This document shows, piece by piece, positions 25,395 through 33,531 of a stretch of 64,000 nt of DNA; position 1 is the stretch's first letter, and each line of letters starts with the position of its first letter. The stretch is taken from NCBI RefSeq assembly GCF_042650565.1, contig NZ_JBHSBH010000020.1, positions 96,566 to 160,565 of the forward strand. The letters are read 5' to 3'. Origin of the DNA: Nocardiopsis_B sediminis (lineage in GTDB: Bacteria; Actinomycetota; Actinomycetes; Streptosporangiales; Streptosporangiaceae). Position numbers and translations under genes: made by a program. The notes below the pieces were generated by a model. That model worked only from the letters and a program-made list of their open reading frames with translations. It was not told the origin of the DNA and ran no database searches.

Positions 25395-26933
25395 ATGCTC
25401 GATCCCTCGCTGATCAGCAGGCTCACCCGGCGCGTCGCCGCCGCCTCCGGCGCCACCTCCACCACCAGCGCGCCGTTCACCGGCAAGCCGCTCGCGGAGC
25501 TGCCGCAGTCGTCCGCTGCCGACGTCGCCGGCGCCTTCGAGCGCGCCCGGACCGCGCAGGCCGCGTGGGCGGCCCTCCCGCCGCGCGACCGCGTGGCCCC
25601 GTTCGAGCGCTTCCACGACCTCGTGCTGGACCGGCAGCGCGAGATCCTGGACATCGTGCAGTGGGAGACCGGCAAGGCGCGGCGGCACGCCTTCGAGGAG
25701 GTCTACGACGCCGCCGGGGGCACCCTCTACTACGCGCGCCGCGGCCCGGCGCTGCTCCGCCGCCGGCGCACCCCGGGCGCGGTGCCGGGGGCCACCCGCA
25801 CCTACGTGCACCACCAGCCCAAGGGCGTCGTCAGCGTCATCACCCCGTGGAACTATCCGCTCACGCTGCCGGTGGCCGACGCCGTTCCGGCGCTGATCGC
25901 GGGCAACGCCGTCGTCGCCAAGCCCGACACCCAGACCGCGCTGACCGCGCTGTGGGCCATCGACCTGCTCGTCGAGGCCGGGCTCCCCGAGGACCTGTGG
26001 ATCCCCGTCCTGGGCGAGCCCGCCGAGATCGGCGACGCCCTCGTCGACCACGCCGACCACGTCTCCTTCACCGGGTCCTCGGCCGTGGGCGCGCACATCG
26101 CCCAGCGCGCGGCGGCCCGGCTGGTGAGTTGCTCAGCGGAGCTGGGCGGCAAGAACCCCGCCATCGTCTGCGAGGACGCCGACCTCGACCGGACGGTCGA
26201 GGGGGTGCTGCGGGCGTGCTTCAGCAACGCCGGGCAGCTGTGCATCTCCATGGAGCGCATCTTCGTCCACGACGCGATCCACGACGACTTCGCGGGTCGG
26301 CTGGCGGCGGCGGTCGGCGAGATGACCCTCAACGCCGACCTCGACTTCACCGCGGACATGGGGTCCCTCACCTACCGGCGCCAGCTCGACCGGGTGGCCG
26401 CCCACGTCGAGGACGCCCGCGCCAAGGGGGCCGACGTCCTGGCGGGCGGCCGTCCCCGCCCCGACATCGGCCCGCTGTTCTACGAGCCCACCCTGCTGGC
26501 CGGGGTGACAGAGGACATGGACGCCTGCGCCGATGAGACCTTCGGCCCGGTGGCCGCCGTCCACCGCTTCGCCGACGAGGACGAGGCGGTCGAGCGCGCC
26601 AACGCCACCGGTTACGGGCTCAACGCCAGCATCTGGACCCGCGACGTCGCGCGCGGCAGGCGCCTCGCCGAACGGATCCGCAGCGGAACCGTCAACATCA
26701 ACGAGGGCTACGGCGCCGCATGGGCGAGCTACGACGCCCCGATGGGCGGCATGAAGCGGTCGGGCCTGGGCCGCCGCCACGGCGCAGAGGGCCTGCTGCG
26801 CTACACCGAGCCCCAGACGATCGCCAGCCAGCACCTGGTGGGCCTGGCCGGCCCGCCCGGAATGGACGGCGAAACCCTCGCCAAGACCCTCACCCTCGGC
26901 GCCCGGCTGATGAAGCGGTTCCGCATCCGGTAG
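25395..26933 (+). CDS. Succinate-semialdehyde dehydrogenase (GabD2-like)
   Basis: A 512-residue aldehyde dehydrogenase that would oxidise succinate semialdehyde to succinate with NAD(P)+. Family features: VSVITPWNYPLTLPV for cofactor, FTGSSAVG, the catalytic Glu in SAELGGKNPAIV, the nucleophilic Cys in FSNAGQLCISMERIF, and ETFGPVAAVHRF near the end. Similarity to the actinobacterial SSADH group rather than to betaine aldehyde dehydrogenases is judged from these segments. Start: ATG 25395 has GGAGG five bases upstream; ATG 25359 is possible if the mRNA is leaderless. There is no gabT nearby. Confidence 0.88.
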   Translation: MLDPSLISRLTRRVAAASGATSTTSAPFTGKPLAELPQSSAADVAGAFERARTAQAAWAALPPRDRVAPFERFHDLVLDRQREILDIVQWETGKARRHAFEEVYDAAGGTLYYARRGPALLRRRRTPGAVPGATRTYVHHQPKGVVSVITPWNYPLTLPVADAVPALIAGNAVVAKPDTQTALTALWAIDLLVEAGLPEDLWIPVLGEPAEIGDALVDHADHVSFTGSSAVGAHIAQRAAARLVSCSAELGGKNPAIVCEDADLDRTVEGVLRACFSNAGQLCISMERIFVHDAIHDDFAGRLAAAVGEMTLNADLDFTADMGSLTYRRQLDRVAAHVEDARAKGADVLAGGRPRPDIGPLFYEPTLLAGVTEDMDACADETFGPVAAVHRFADEDEAVERANATGYGLNASIWTRDVARGRRLAERIRSGTVNINEGYGAAWASYDAPMGGMKRSGLGRRHGAEGLLRYTEPQTIASQHLVGLAGPPGMDGETLAKTLTLGARLMKRFRIR

Positions 26934-27107
26934 GGGCGCGGGACCCTCCGGCATCGGGTACCCGGACACGTCCGGAGGGTATTCTTGCAGGTCAGGATTA
27001 TTCTGAGAATTTTTCGCGTCTTCGGCGAACCAAGATCGTGGCCCTGGCATCGCACATAGTGCATTCGCAATTAAGCCACAAAGATGCCTAGAAAGAGACG
27101 GTCCGAA

Positions 27108-27749
27108 ATGCTGAAGAAGATCGGTGTGCGCTCGGCTCAGACGTTCGCTCTCGGGGCCGTCGTGGCCTCCGGACTCGCCATGGCCGCCCCGGCTTTCGCC
27201 GACGACGCGTCCACCGCCGGGCCGAAGGCCCTGGGCGCCCCGGCCGCCTCCGACAACGCGTCCGAGAACGCCGCTGAGAACGCGTCCGAGGTCGGCACGG
27301 CGAGCGTCCGGGACTGCACCGCAGAGGACTTCGTCACCGAGGAGACCCGCGACGCCGCCGCCGGCAGCGTGTACATCACCATCACCTTCGAGAAGCTGGA
27401 GCCGTCCGACCCCTACGACGACGAGGCGTGCACGATGTACGGGGCACTGGACCGGATGTACTGGGGCGACGAGGAGGGCGAGATGATCGGCGGGTTCGGC
27501 CGGCAGGTGGGCTCCGCCGACTCCGTGTTCGGCATGTCCCCCGGGGACCAGGCCACGGTGACCATCAAGCGCCCCAACCCGGAGAACTACGACGAGTCGG
27601 AGTGCGAGCCGACCGAGGTCGACGGAATGTACCTCCAGCTCTTCAACGACGACACGACGACCTTCACGAACACCGAGGGCCAGGACAGCGTGTGCGCCAC
27701 CGAGCTGAGCGTCTCCACGGTCTCCGAGATCACCAAGGTCGAGGCCTGA
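27108..27749 (+). CDS. Secreted acidic protein, DUF4232-like
   Basis: A 213-residue protein with a Sec signal peptide (LKKIGVRSAQTFALG, hydrophobic core, cleavage near APAFADD). The mature protein is strongly acidic and has Cys in DCTAEDF, DDEACTMYG, SECEPTE and DSVCATEL. The layout of a domain starting at the first Cys and ending with a Cys-containing strand resembles DUF4232, a beta-sandwich found in actinobacterial exported proteins of unknown function. The ATG at 27108 is preferred; an in-frame ATG at 27084 adds MPRKRRSE. A 12-bp stem terminator follows. Confidence 0.75.
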   Translation: MLKKIGVRSAQTFALGAVVASGLAMAAPAFADDASTAGPKALGAPAASDNASENAAENASEVGTASVRDCTAEDFVTEETRDAAAGSVYITITFEKLEPSDPYDDEACTMYGALDRMYWGDEEGEMIGGFGRQVGSADSVFGMSPGDQATVTIKRPNPENYDESECEPTEVDGMYLQLFNDDTTTFTNTEGQDSVCATELSVSTVSEITKVEA

Positions 27750-27849
27750 GAGACCTGACCCTCCAGCCCACCCCGACCACGCCGAGCATGGGGGACGTGC
27801 CCGGACGGTCGCCATCGGGGCGGGTGGCGGACGGCATGACCTGAGCAGC

Positions 27850-27878
27850 GGCCGGGGCACCGAACGGGTGCCCCGGCC
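27850..27878 (+). terminator. Hairpin terminator before guaA
   Basis: GGCCGGGGCACC (27850-27861) pairs perfectly with GGTGCCCCGGCC (27867-27878) around loop GAACG. No T run. It is 100 bases past the stop of the secreted-protein gene and 78 bases before the guaA -10 box. Confidence 0.65.
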
Positions 27879-27955
27879 GACGTGGTCAAGGGGCCGGGGA
27901 GAACCCGATGGCCATGCGTGATCCTGCTCCGTGCGCGGCCCCGGTACCGGCGAAT

Positions 27956-27961
27956 TAGACT
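27956..27961 (+). promoter_or_regulatory. -10 box of guaA
   Basis: TAGACT fits the TANNNT consensus and lies 42 bases before the GTG start. No clear -35 hexamer is seen. The short leader holds a normal ribosome binding site and no riboswitch-like fold. Confidence 0.5.
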
Positions 27962-28003
27962 GGTTGCGACCCACACCCCATCTACCTGCGGGAAGGCCGT
28001 TAC

Positions 28004-29590
28004 GTGTCCCTTGCCGGTGCTGGCGACAGCACGTTCGACACCGTCCTCGTCGTGGACTTCGGCGCGCAGTACGCGCAGCTGATCGCGCGGCGGGTGCGTG
28101 AATGCAACGTCTACAGCGAGATCGTGCCCTCGACCATGCCCGTCGAGGAGATGATCGCCAAGAACCCGAAGGCGATCATCCTGTCCGGCGGGCCCTCCTC
28201 GGTCTACGCCGACGGCGCCCCGCAGGCGCCCCGCAGCCTGTTCGAGACCGGGGTCCCGACCTTCGGCATCTGCTACGGCTACCAGGCGATGGTCCAGGCG
28301 CTCGGCGGCACGGTCGCCAAGACCGGCCTGAGTGAGTTCGGCCGTACCGAGGTCGAGGTCACGGCCGGCTCCCTGCTCTTCGACGGCCTGCCCGCCAGCC
28401 AGACCGTGTGGATGTCCCACGGCGACTCCGTCGCCCAGGCCCCCGACGGTTTCGTCGCCACCGCCAGCACGGCGAGCACCCCCGTCGCCGCCGTGGAGAA
28501 CCGCGAGCGCGGCCTCTACGGCGTCCAGTTCCACCCCGAGGTCATGCACAGCGAGCACGGCCAGGCCGTGCTGCGCCACTTCCTCTACGAGGGCGCCGGG
28601 TGCCGCCCCACGTGGACGATGGTCAACATCGTCGACGAGCAGATCGAGCGCATCCGCTCTGAGGTCGGGGCCAAGCGCGTCATCTGCGCGCTGAGCGGCG
28701 GCGTCGACTCCGCTGTGGCCGGGGCGCTGGTGCAGCGCGCCGTCGGCGACCAGCTCACCTGCGTGTTCGTCGACCACGGGCTGCTGCGCAAGGGCGAGGC
28801 GGAGCAGGTCGAGAAGGACTTCGTGGCCTCCACCGGCGCCGCCCTCAAGGTGGTCGACGCCCAGGAGCGCTTCCTGTCCGCTCTGGCCGGGGTCACCGAC
28901 CCCGAGGAGAAGCGGAAGATCATCGGCCGGGAGTTCATCCGGGTCTTCGAGCAGGCCGCCCGCGAGGTCGTCGCCGAGGGCGGCGAGGCCGACGAGGACG
29001 TCGAGTTCCTGGTCCAGGGCACGCTCTACCCCGACGTCGTGGAGTCGGGCGGCGGCACCGGGACCGCCAACATCAAGTCCCACCACAACGTCGGCGGGCT
29101 GCCCGACGACCTCCAGTTCAGCCTGGTCGAGCCGCTGCGGGAACTGTTCAAGGACGAGGTCCGCCGCGTCGGCGAGGAGCTGGGCCTGCCCGCGGAGATG
29201 GTCTGGCGCCAGCCCTTCCCCGGCCCCGGCCTGGGCATCCGCATCATCGGCGAGGTCACCCGCGACCGCCTCGACGTCCTCCGCGAGGCCGACGCCATCG
29301 CCCGCGAGGAGCTGTCGCGCGCCGGCCTCGACCGCGACATCTGGCAGTGCCCGGTCGTGCTGCTCGCCGACGTCCGCTCGGTGGGCGTGCAGGGCGACGG
29401 CCGCACCTACGGCCACCCCGTGGTCCTGCGCCCCGTGAGCAGTGAGGACGCCATGACCGCCGACTGGTCGCGCGTGCCCTACGACGTGCTCGCCACGATC
29501 TCCAACCGCATCACCAACGAGGTCCGCGAGATCAACCGGGTCACCCTCGACATCACGAGCAAGCCGCCCGGCACCATCGAGTGGGAGTAG
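28004..29590 (+). CDS. guaA: GMP synthase (glutamine-hydrolysing)
   Basis: A 528-residue enzyme that converts XMP to GMP with ATP and glutamine ammonia. The N-terminal class I glutamine amidotransferase has VVDFGAQYAQLIARRVRE, GGPSSVY, the nucleophile in FGICYGYQAM, and FHPEVMHSEHG. The ATP pyrophosphatase has the PP-loop ALSGGVDSAVAG. The C-terminal dimerisation domain ends ITSKPPGTIEWE, the invariant end. The GTG start has GGGAAGG eight bases before it. It ends in a perfect 15-bp stem terminator. It completes the pathway begun by guaB at 10 kb. Confidence 0.98.
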   Translation: MSLAGAGDSTFDTVLVVDFGAQYAQLIARRVRECNVYSEIVPSTMPVEEMIAKNPKAIILSGGPSSVYADGAPQAPRSLFETGVPTFGICYGYQAMVQALGGTVAKTGLSEFGRTEVEVTAGSLLFDGLPASQTVWMSHGDSVAQAPDGFVATASTASTPVAAVENRERGLYGVQFHPEVMHSEHGQAVLRHFLYEGAGCRPTWTMVNIVDEQIERIRSEVGAKRVICALSGGVDSAVAGALVQRAVGDQLTCVFVDHGLLRKGEAEQVEKDFVASTGAALKVVDAQERFLSALAGVTDPEEKRKIIGREFIRVFEQAAREVVAEGGEADEDVEFLVQGTLYPDVVESGGGTGTANIKSHHNVGGLPDDLQFSLVEPLRELFKDEVRRVGEELGLPAEMVWRQPFPGPGLGIRIIGEVTRDRLDVLREADAIAREELSRAGLDRDIWQCPVVLLADVRSVGVQGDGRTYGHPVVLRPVSSEDAMTADWSRVPYDVLATISNRITNEVREINRVTLDITSKPPGTIEWE

Positions 29591-29614
29591 ATCGGGGCGC
29601 GCTCCGGAACCACC

Positions 29615-29648
29615 ACGCCCCCGCCGCTGTCAGCGGCGGGGGCGTTTT
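29615..29648. terminator. Bidirectional terminator between guaA and the CadD gene
   Basis: A perfect inverted repeat with 15-base arms (29615-29629 and 29631-29645), followed by TTTT on the plus strand. It lies between two convergent genes and can serve both. Confidence 0.95.
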
Positions 29649-29668
29649 CACATCCGACGCCGGTCCGG

Positions 29669-30274
29669 TCACAGGCCGAACGCGCCGCCCTCGATGAGGA
29701 TCACCAGCCCGATGCCGATGAGCACCACCGGCAGCAGGATGTGCCCCCACCGGCTGAGGACGCCGGCCACCGCGGGGCGGCTGGTGATGAAGTAGCCCGC
29801 CGCGCACCACACGGCGAGCAGAATCAGGAAGACCACGCCGTAGACGGCCATCCCCGCGAGACCCGCCGTTGCGAACACGGGGACGTAGACGCCGATGTTG
29901 TCGCCCCCGTTGGCGAAGGTGACCAGGGCGACCGCGGCGATAGCGGGTCCCTTGCCGGGAGCGGTGCCGCCGCCTTCCTCCTCGTCCTCCTTGCCGCGGT
30001 CACGCCAGACCTGCCACGCGGCGCGCAGGCCCAGTAGCAGGGGCAGCAGCCCCAGATACGGCAGCGCCTCCTCCGGCAGGAAGGTCGCGCCGAAGGCGCC
30101 CGCCAGCGCCACCGCCAGGATCGCCCCGAACCCAAGGTACTGGCCGATGACGATCCGCAGGGCGGAACCGCGCCTGCCCGCACCCTGTGCGAAGAACAGC
30201 GCCAGGATGACGATGTCGTCGATGTTGGTGACGGCGAACAGCAGAGCGGCCTGGACGATGATGCCCGGGGTCAC
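29669..30274 (-). CDS. CadD family cadmium resistance transporter
   Basis: A 201-residue integral membrane protein of the CadD family (Pfam Cad, LysE superfamily), with five to six hydrophobic segments. It has family-like TNIDDIVILALFFAQ near the start and TFANGGDNIGVYVPVF in the second half, a repeated N-x-D-D/G-D-N pattern that places acidic residues in two membrane helices. Relatives export cadmium or other divalent cations; the actual ion is uncertain. The GTG start has GGAGGAG nine bases upstream. No metal-responsive regulator is adjacent. Confidence 0.85.
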   Translation of the reverse strand: MTPGIIVQAALLFAVTNIDDIVILALFFAQGAGRRGSALRIVIGQYLGFGAILAVALAGAFGATFLPEEALPYLGLLPLLLGLRAAWQVWRDRGKEDEEEGGGTAPGKGPAIAAVALVTFANGGDNIGVYVPVFATAGLAGMAVYGVVFLILLAVWCAAGYFITSRPAVAGVLSRWGHILLPVVLIGIGLVILIEGGAFGL

Positions 30275-30351
30275 GTTCGGTCTCCTCCGCGTTGTGCCGG
30301 TTCGTCACCGTAGCGGATCGACGGAGGGCGGGCGACGGGGGCGGTGTCGTC

Positions 30352-32928
30352 TCATTCTTTGGACACGACATCGCAGTAGTAGTTCACGGATCGAAAGAAC
30401 CGCACGCTGCCCACCTCGGCTCCGTCGAGCACCGCGCCGCCCATGGCCGCGAGGACCGGGTCGCGGCTGGATGCCAGCGCGACGAGGGTGGACCCCCGGG
30501 AATCTTGGGGGATTCCCGGGATCGTGATGGTTTCCAGCGATGCGTCCAGGACGGTGGAAGCGGCATCGCATGCGCTGTCGCGGCTCACGGTCTCCGGCGC
30601 GACCTGTGTCGCTAATTCCGCCCGTTGCTCGGTGATCGGGGCGGCGGACGCCGACAGTTCCGGGACAAAGATCGCGCCCAGCGCGGTGGCCACCGCTGAG
30701 GCGGCCGCGATCGCTCCGCCGACCCGGTGCCGGAGCCGACGACTGGGGGAGGCCACGGGCTCATGCTTGGGCCGGAGCCGGTCGACGGCCCTCCGCAGCA
30801 GGGATCCGGCCAGCGCGCAGGAACAGAAGACCGCGAGCAGCGGGATGGTCACAAGAGTGACGGCGCTCGGATCCGCGTACCCTTCGCGCATCGTGTCCCA
30901 GACGGAGCCCCAGCAGGAGCCGGACGGATTCTGCACCGTGCACCCTGTGGCGGTGCCCACCACGAAGACGGCGGGTGCCGGCGCCGCCACTGTGAACGCG
31001 CACACGGTGGCGGCGCACAACGCGGCACCGGTCCGGCCGCGTCCGCCGATCCAGGCCCCGAGTCCAAGGCTCACCACCACGATCGCGAGCAACGTGAGGA
31101 GGCCGATGATGATGAGGGCGACGGACGTGTATCGCTGAAGCGAGGCGCTGGACGAAGGGCTGTACATCACGAGCGCCGCTGTCATCGCAGCGAAAGCGGC
31201 GAGGAGGACGATCCCTGCCGTCATCGGCATGTACGGGCGGCGCGCCAGTGTGCCCGTTCCCGTGGTCCAGGTAGAGGCGGAGACCGCGAAGGCCGCCGCG
31301 CATCCGGCCGCCGCGCATAACGCGGGGGAATCGGTGGCTGTGGTGAAGAGGGCCACTCCGACGGCGATCGGGCCGAGCCCGCCCTCGTTGGCCAGCGTTC
31401 CGGTGAAGCCGGTCCACCATGTGAACGCGCAGCCGAAGACCACCGCGCCGCAGAGGATACCGGCGGCGCATGCCGCACGTCTGCGCTGCGTGGCCTCCAG
31501 CCATATCCGCGCGCACAGTGCCGACCACCGGAGAAAGGCGAAGCAGACGGCCCACAGAGCCGCGGCCGACGCCATGGCGAGACCCGGATGCGGTGCCAGT
31601 AGGAACCCGGACCATCCGGGGAAGAGCAGATGGGGCAGCGAGTACCCGAGAAGTATTCCGGATGCCAGCGCGGTGGCCGCGGTACCCGCTCGGCGCAGGC
31701 GCACGGAACCCGCATGGACCGCGTTCCACACCTCCGCCGCGACAACGGCGCCGATCGGTGCGGCGAGCAGGAGGCCGACGTCCGGGCCCGCCTGAAACGG
31801 GGCGCTCGCGGTCACGAGCCTGCCGACGACTCCCAGGTGCAGGTAGCCGGTGCCCAGCGTGAGCCCGGCGATGAACAGGTCGCCTCGGCTGATGGCGGCG
31901 AGCGGGCGCGGATCGCCGAGGACGCGCAATCGGCTTCCGGGAGAGGGGTGATAGCCGCGGAACCGGCGCCACCACGTCGGTCGATCGTCCGTGGAGCGCA
32001 TATCGGTGAGGATGGCGCGCAGGCCATCGCCGGCCGGGCCCGCTTGGGCCGCCCGGACGTCGGCATAGTGCTCGCGGGTGCGCAGGACCCGGGCGCGCAT
32101 CGCCTGGAGGACGATCAGGGCGGGGACTACCGTGGCGATGGGTCCCAGCACGATCCTCCAGTACTCGGCCAGCTCGTTGGGCACCTGAACCGTGCCCGCG
32201 GCCAGCAGGAAGACCAATAGGGGAACGCCGAGAACGACCGCGAAGGCCCACCATGAGGCGATCGTCAGGTAGGTGAGTCCGACGTCGCGATTGCGCAGGT
32301 GGGCTTCTTCATGGCGGAGCACGGACAAGGACCGGATGTCGAGCCCGTGGCCGTCCTCCTGCTCAACGAGTAGGGAGGAGTCGACGGACATCCGGTACCG
32401 CCCGAATGCCCCGAACACGCGGGCGCCGCCCGTGGTGCCCCGAGTGATCAAGATGTCAACGCGGCGGCCTGCACGGTCGGGCCCGGTGGTCATCCCGGAG
32501 CGGGCGAGGCGGAGCGCCCCGTCGTCGGGATCGCGGACCGGGTTCAGCCGCCGAGCCAGAATGGCGGGATGGACCGCGTGGGCGGCCACGGTGAGCAGTG
32601 CCCAGATCGGTCCCGCAGCTATCAGGTAGAGAGCGATGAGTCGTTCCTGTCGGATGTGGCAGGTGAGGAATGTGTTGAGGACGGCGTGGTCGGAAAGCGC
32701 ATCGGCCTCGGAGCGAACCTGGTCCGCGCATGACGCCGACGTAAATCCCAGCGGATCCACCCCATAGGCGAGCCCCAATGGCACGTACCAGATCCCCGCG
32801 TACATCGCTCCGACCGCCGCGGCCATGATGAGCAGGGCGAACCGGATCCGGGTCGCCGACGGCAGCAGGAACGGGTCGAACCGGTCGGCCGTCTGCTCTT
32901 CGACGGTGCCGGGATCAGTCGTCGTCAC
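30352..32928 (-). CDS. Multi-pass membrane zinc metalloprotease, M48-like
   Basis: An 858-residue protein. The zinc site HEEAH at residues 206-210 is followed by the third-ligand segment REHYADVRAAQ near 285, the arrangement of family M48. Two or three membrane helices precede and flank it. The remaining about 500 residues are mostly hydrophobic, with perhaps ten or more helices, then a C-terminal extracytoplasmic tail. Known M48 enzymes (HtpX, Ste24) are far shorter. The GTG start overlaps the preceding gene by 14 bases. Codon use is less G+C-biased than in neighbours and includes a TTA leucine codon (30613-30615), rare in such genomes. The target is unknown. Confidence 0.75.
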   Translation of the reverse strand: MTTTDPGTVEEQTADRFDPFLLPSATRIRFALLIMAAAVGAMYAGIWYVPLGLAYGVDPLGFTSASCADQVRSEADALSDHAVLNTFLTCHIRQERLIALYLIAAGPIWALLTVAAHAVHPAILARRLNPVRDPDDGALRLARSGMTTGPDRAGRRVDILITRGTTGGARVFGAFGRYRMSVDSSLLVEQEDGHGLDIRSLSVLRHEEAHLRNRDVGLTYLTIASWWAFAVVLGVPLLVFLLAAGTVQVPNELAEYWRIVLGPIATVVPALIVLQAMRARVLRTREHYADVRAAQAGPAGDGLRAILTDMRSTDDRPTWWRRFRGYHPSPGSRLRVLGDPRPLAAISRGDLFIAGLTLGTGYLHLGVVGRLVTASAPFQAGPDVGLLLAAPIGAVVAAEVWNAVHAGSVRLRRAGTAATALASGILLGYSLPHLLFPGWSGFLLAPHPGLAMASAAALWAVCFAFLRWSALCARIWLEATQRRRAACAAGILCGAVVFGCAFTWWTGFTGTLANEGGLGPIAVGVALFTTATDSPALCAAAGCAAAFAVSASTWTTGTGTLARRPYMPMTAGIVLLAAFAAMTAALVMYSPSSSASLQRYTSVALIIIGLLTLLAIVVVSLGLGAWIGGRGRTGAALCAATVCAFTVAAPAPAVFVVGTATGCTVQNPSGSCWGSVWDTMREGYADPSAVTLVTIPLLAVFCSCALAGSLLRRAVDRLRPKHEPVASPSRRLRHRVGGAIAAASAVATALGAIFVPELSASAAPITEQRAELATQVAPETVSRDSACDAASTVLDASLETITIPGIPQDSRGSTLVALASSRDPVLAAMGGAVLDGAEVGSVRFFRSVNYYCDVVSKE

Positions 32929-33409
32929 CGGGACCGCCCGGGCGCGTGAGTTCCGCGACGATCGCGGCGGCCAGGTCTCCCGCCTGTTCCGGCGGGATGC
33001 CGGTGCGCACGGCCCGTTCGGTGATGGCGGCGACGATGCCGGGGATCTCCGCCGAGCTGAGCGGCCGGATCTCCGTATCGGGGCCGGGTGCCGCGCGTCG
33101 CCGCAGTCGCAGCAGCTCCGCGATCCGGCGCCATGCCCGGTTCCACCAGGGGCGGATGGAATCGGCGATCGATTCGACGACCAGGTCGTGAAGTACCCCC
33201 AGCACGAAACCGGTGATCACCCCGACGGCGATCGAGCCGAACCCCAGCGGATTGTCGCCTCCGCGCTTCGCACGGCCCTTCGTGAAGAAGAACTCGTCGA
33301 GGACCTGCGGGTAGGCGGCCATTTCATCGGGGGCGATCTTCGCCACCACGGTCGCCGCGACGGAATCGATCGTCACGGGATTCGGCGGAAAAGGTCGTGT
33401 TTCGGACAT
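32915..33409 (-). CDS. Small membrane-associated partner of the M48-like protease
   Basis: A 164-residue protein. The N-terminal about 65 residues are soluble (PVTIDSVAATVVAKIAPDEMAAYPQVLDEFFF). One hydrophobic segment follows at about residues 55-80 (SIAVGVITGFVLGVLHDLVVESI), then a basic patch RRRAAP, and a C-terminal helix-rich tail ending GGPGDDD. I do not recognise the family. The ATG at 33409 has GGAGG eight bases upstream. The stop lies 14 bases inside the protease gene, so the two are translationally coupled and probably form a complex, with this one as regulator or adaptor by inference. Confidence 0.7.
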   Translation of the reverse strand: MSETRPFPPNPVTIDSVAATVVAKIAPDEMAAYPQVLDEFFFTKGRAKRGGDNPLGFGSIAVGVITGFVLGVLHDLVVESIADSIRPWWNRAWRRIAELLRLRRRAAPGPDTEIRPLSSAEIPGIVAAITERAVRTGIPPEQAGDLAAAIVAELTRPGGPGDDD

Positions 33410-33531
33410 CCGGGTCGACCTCCGAATCGCGGGGGAGCGGGAGGATAACGGTAAGTGATAACCGCGGAATTCTCCGGGGGCTCCCTTTTCTTTGGCGCGA
33501 TCCGGCCATCCGTGTGTAACGGGCCCGGCCC

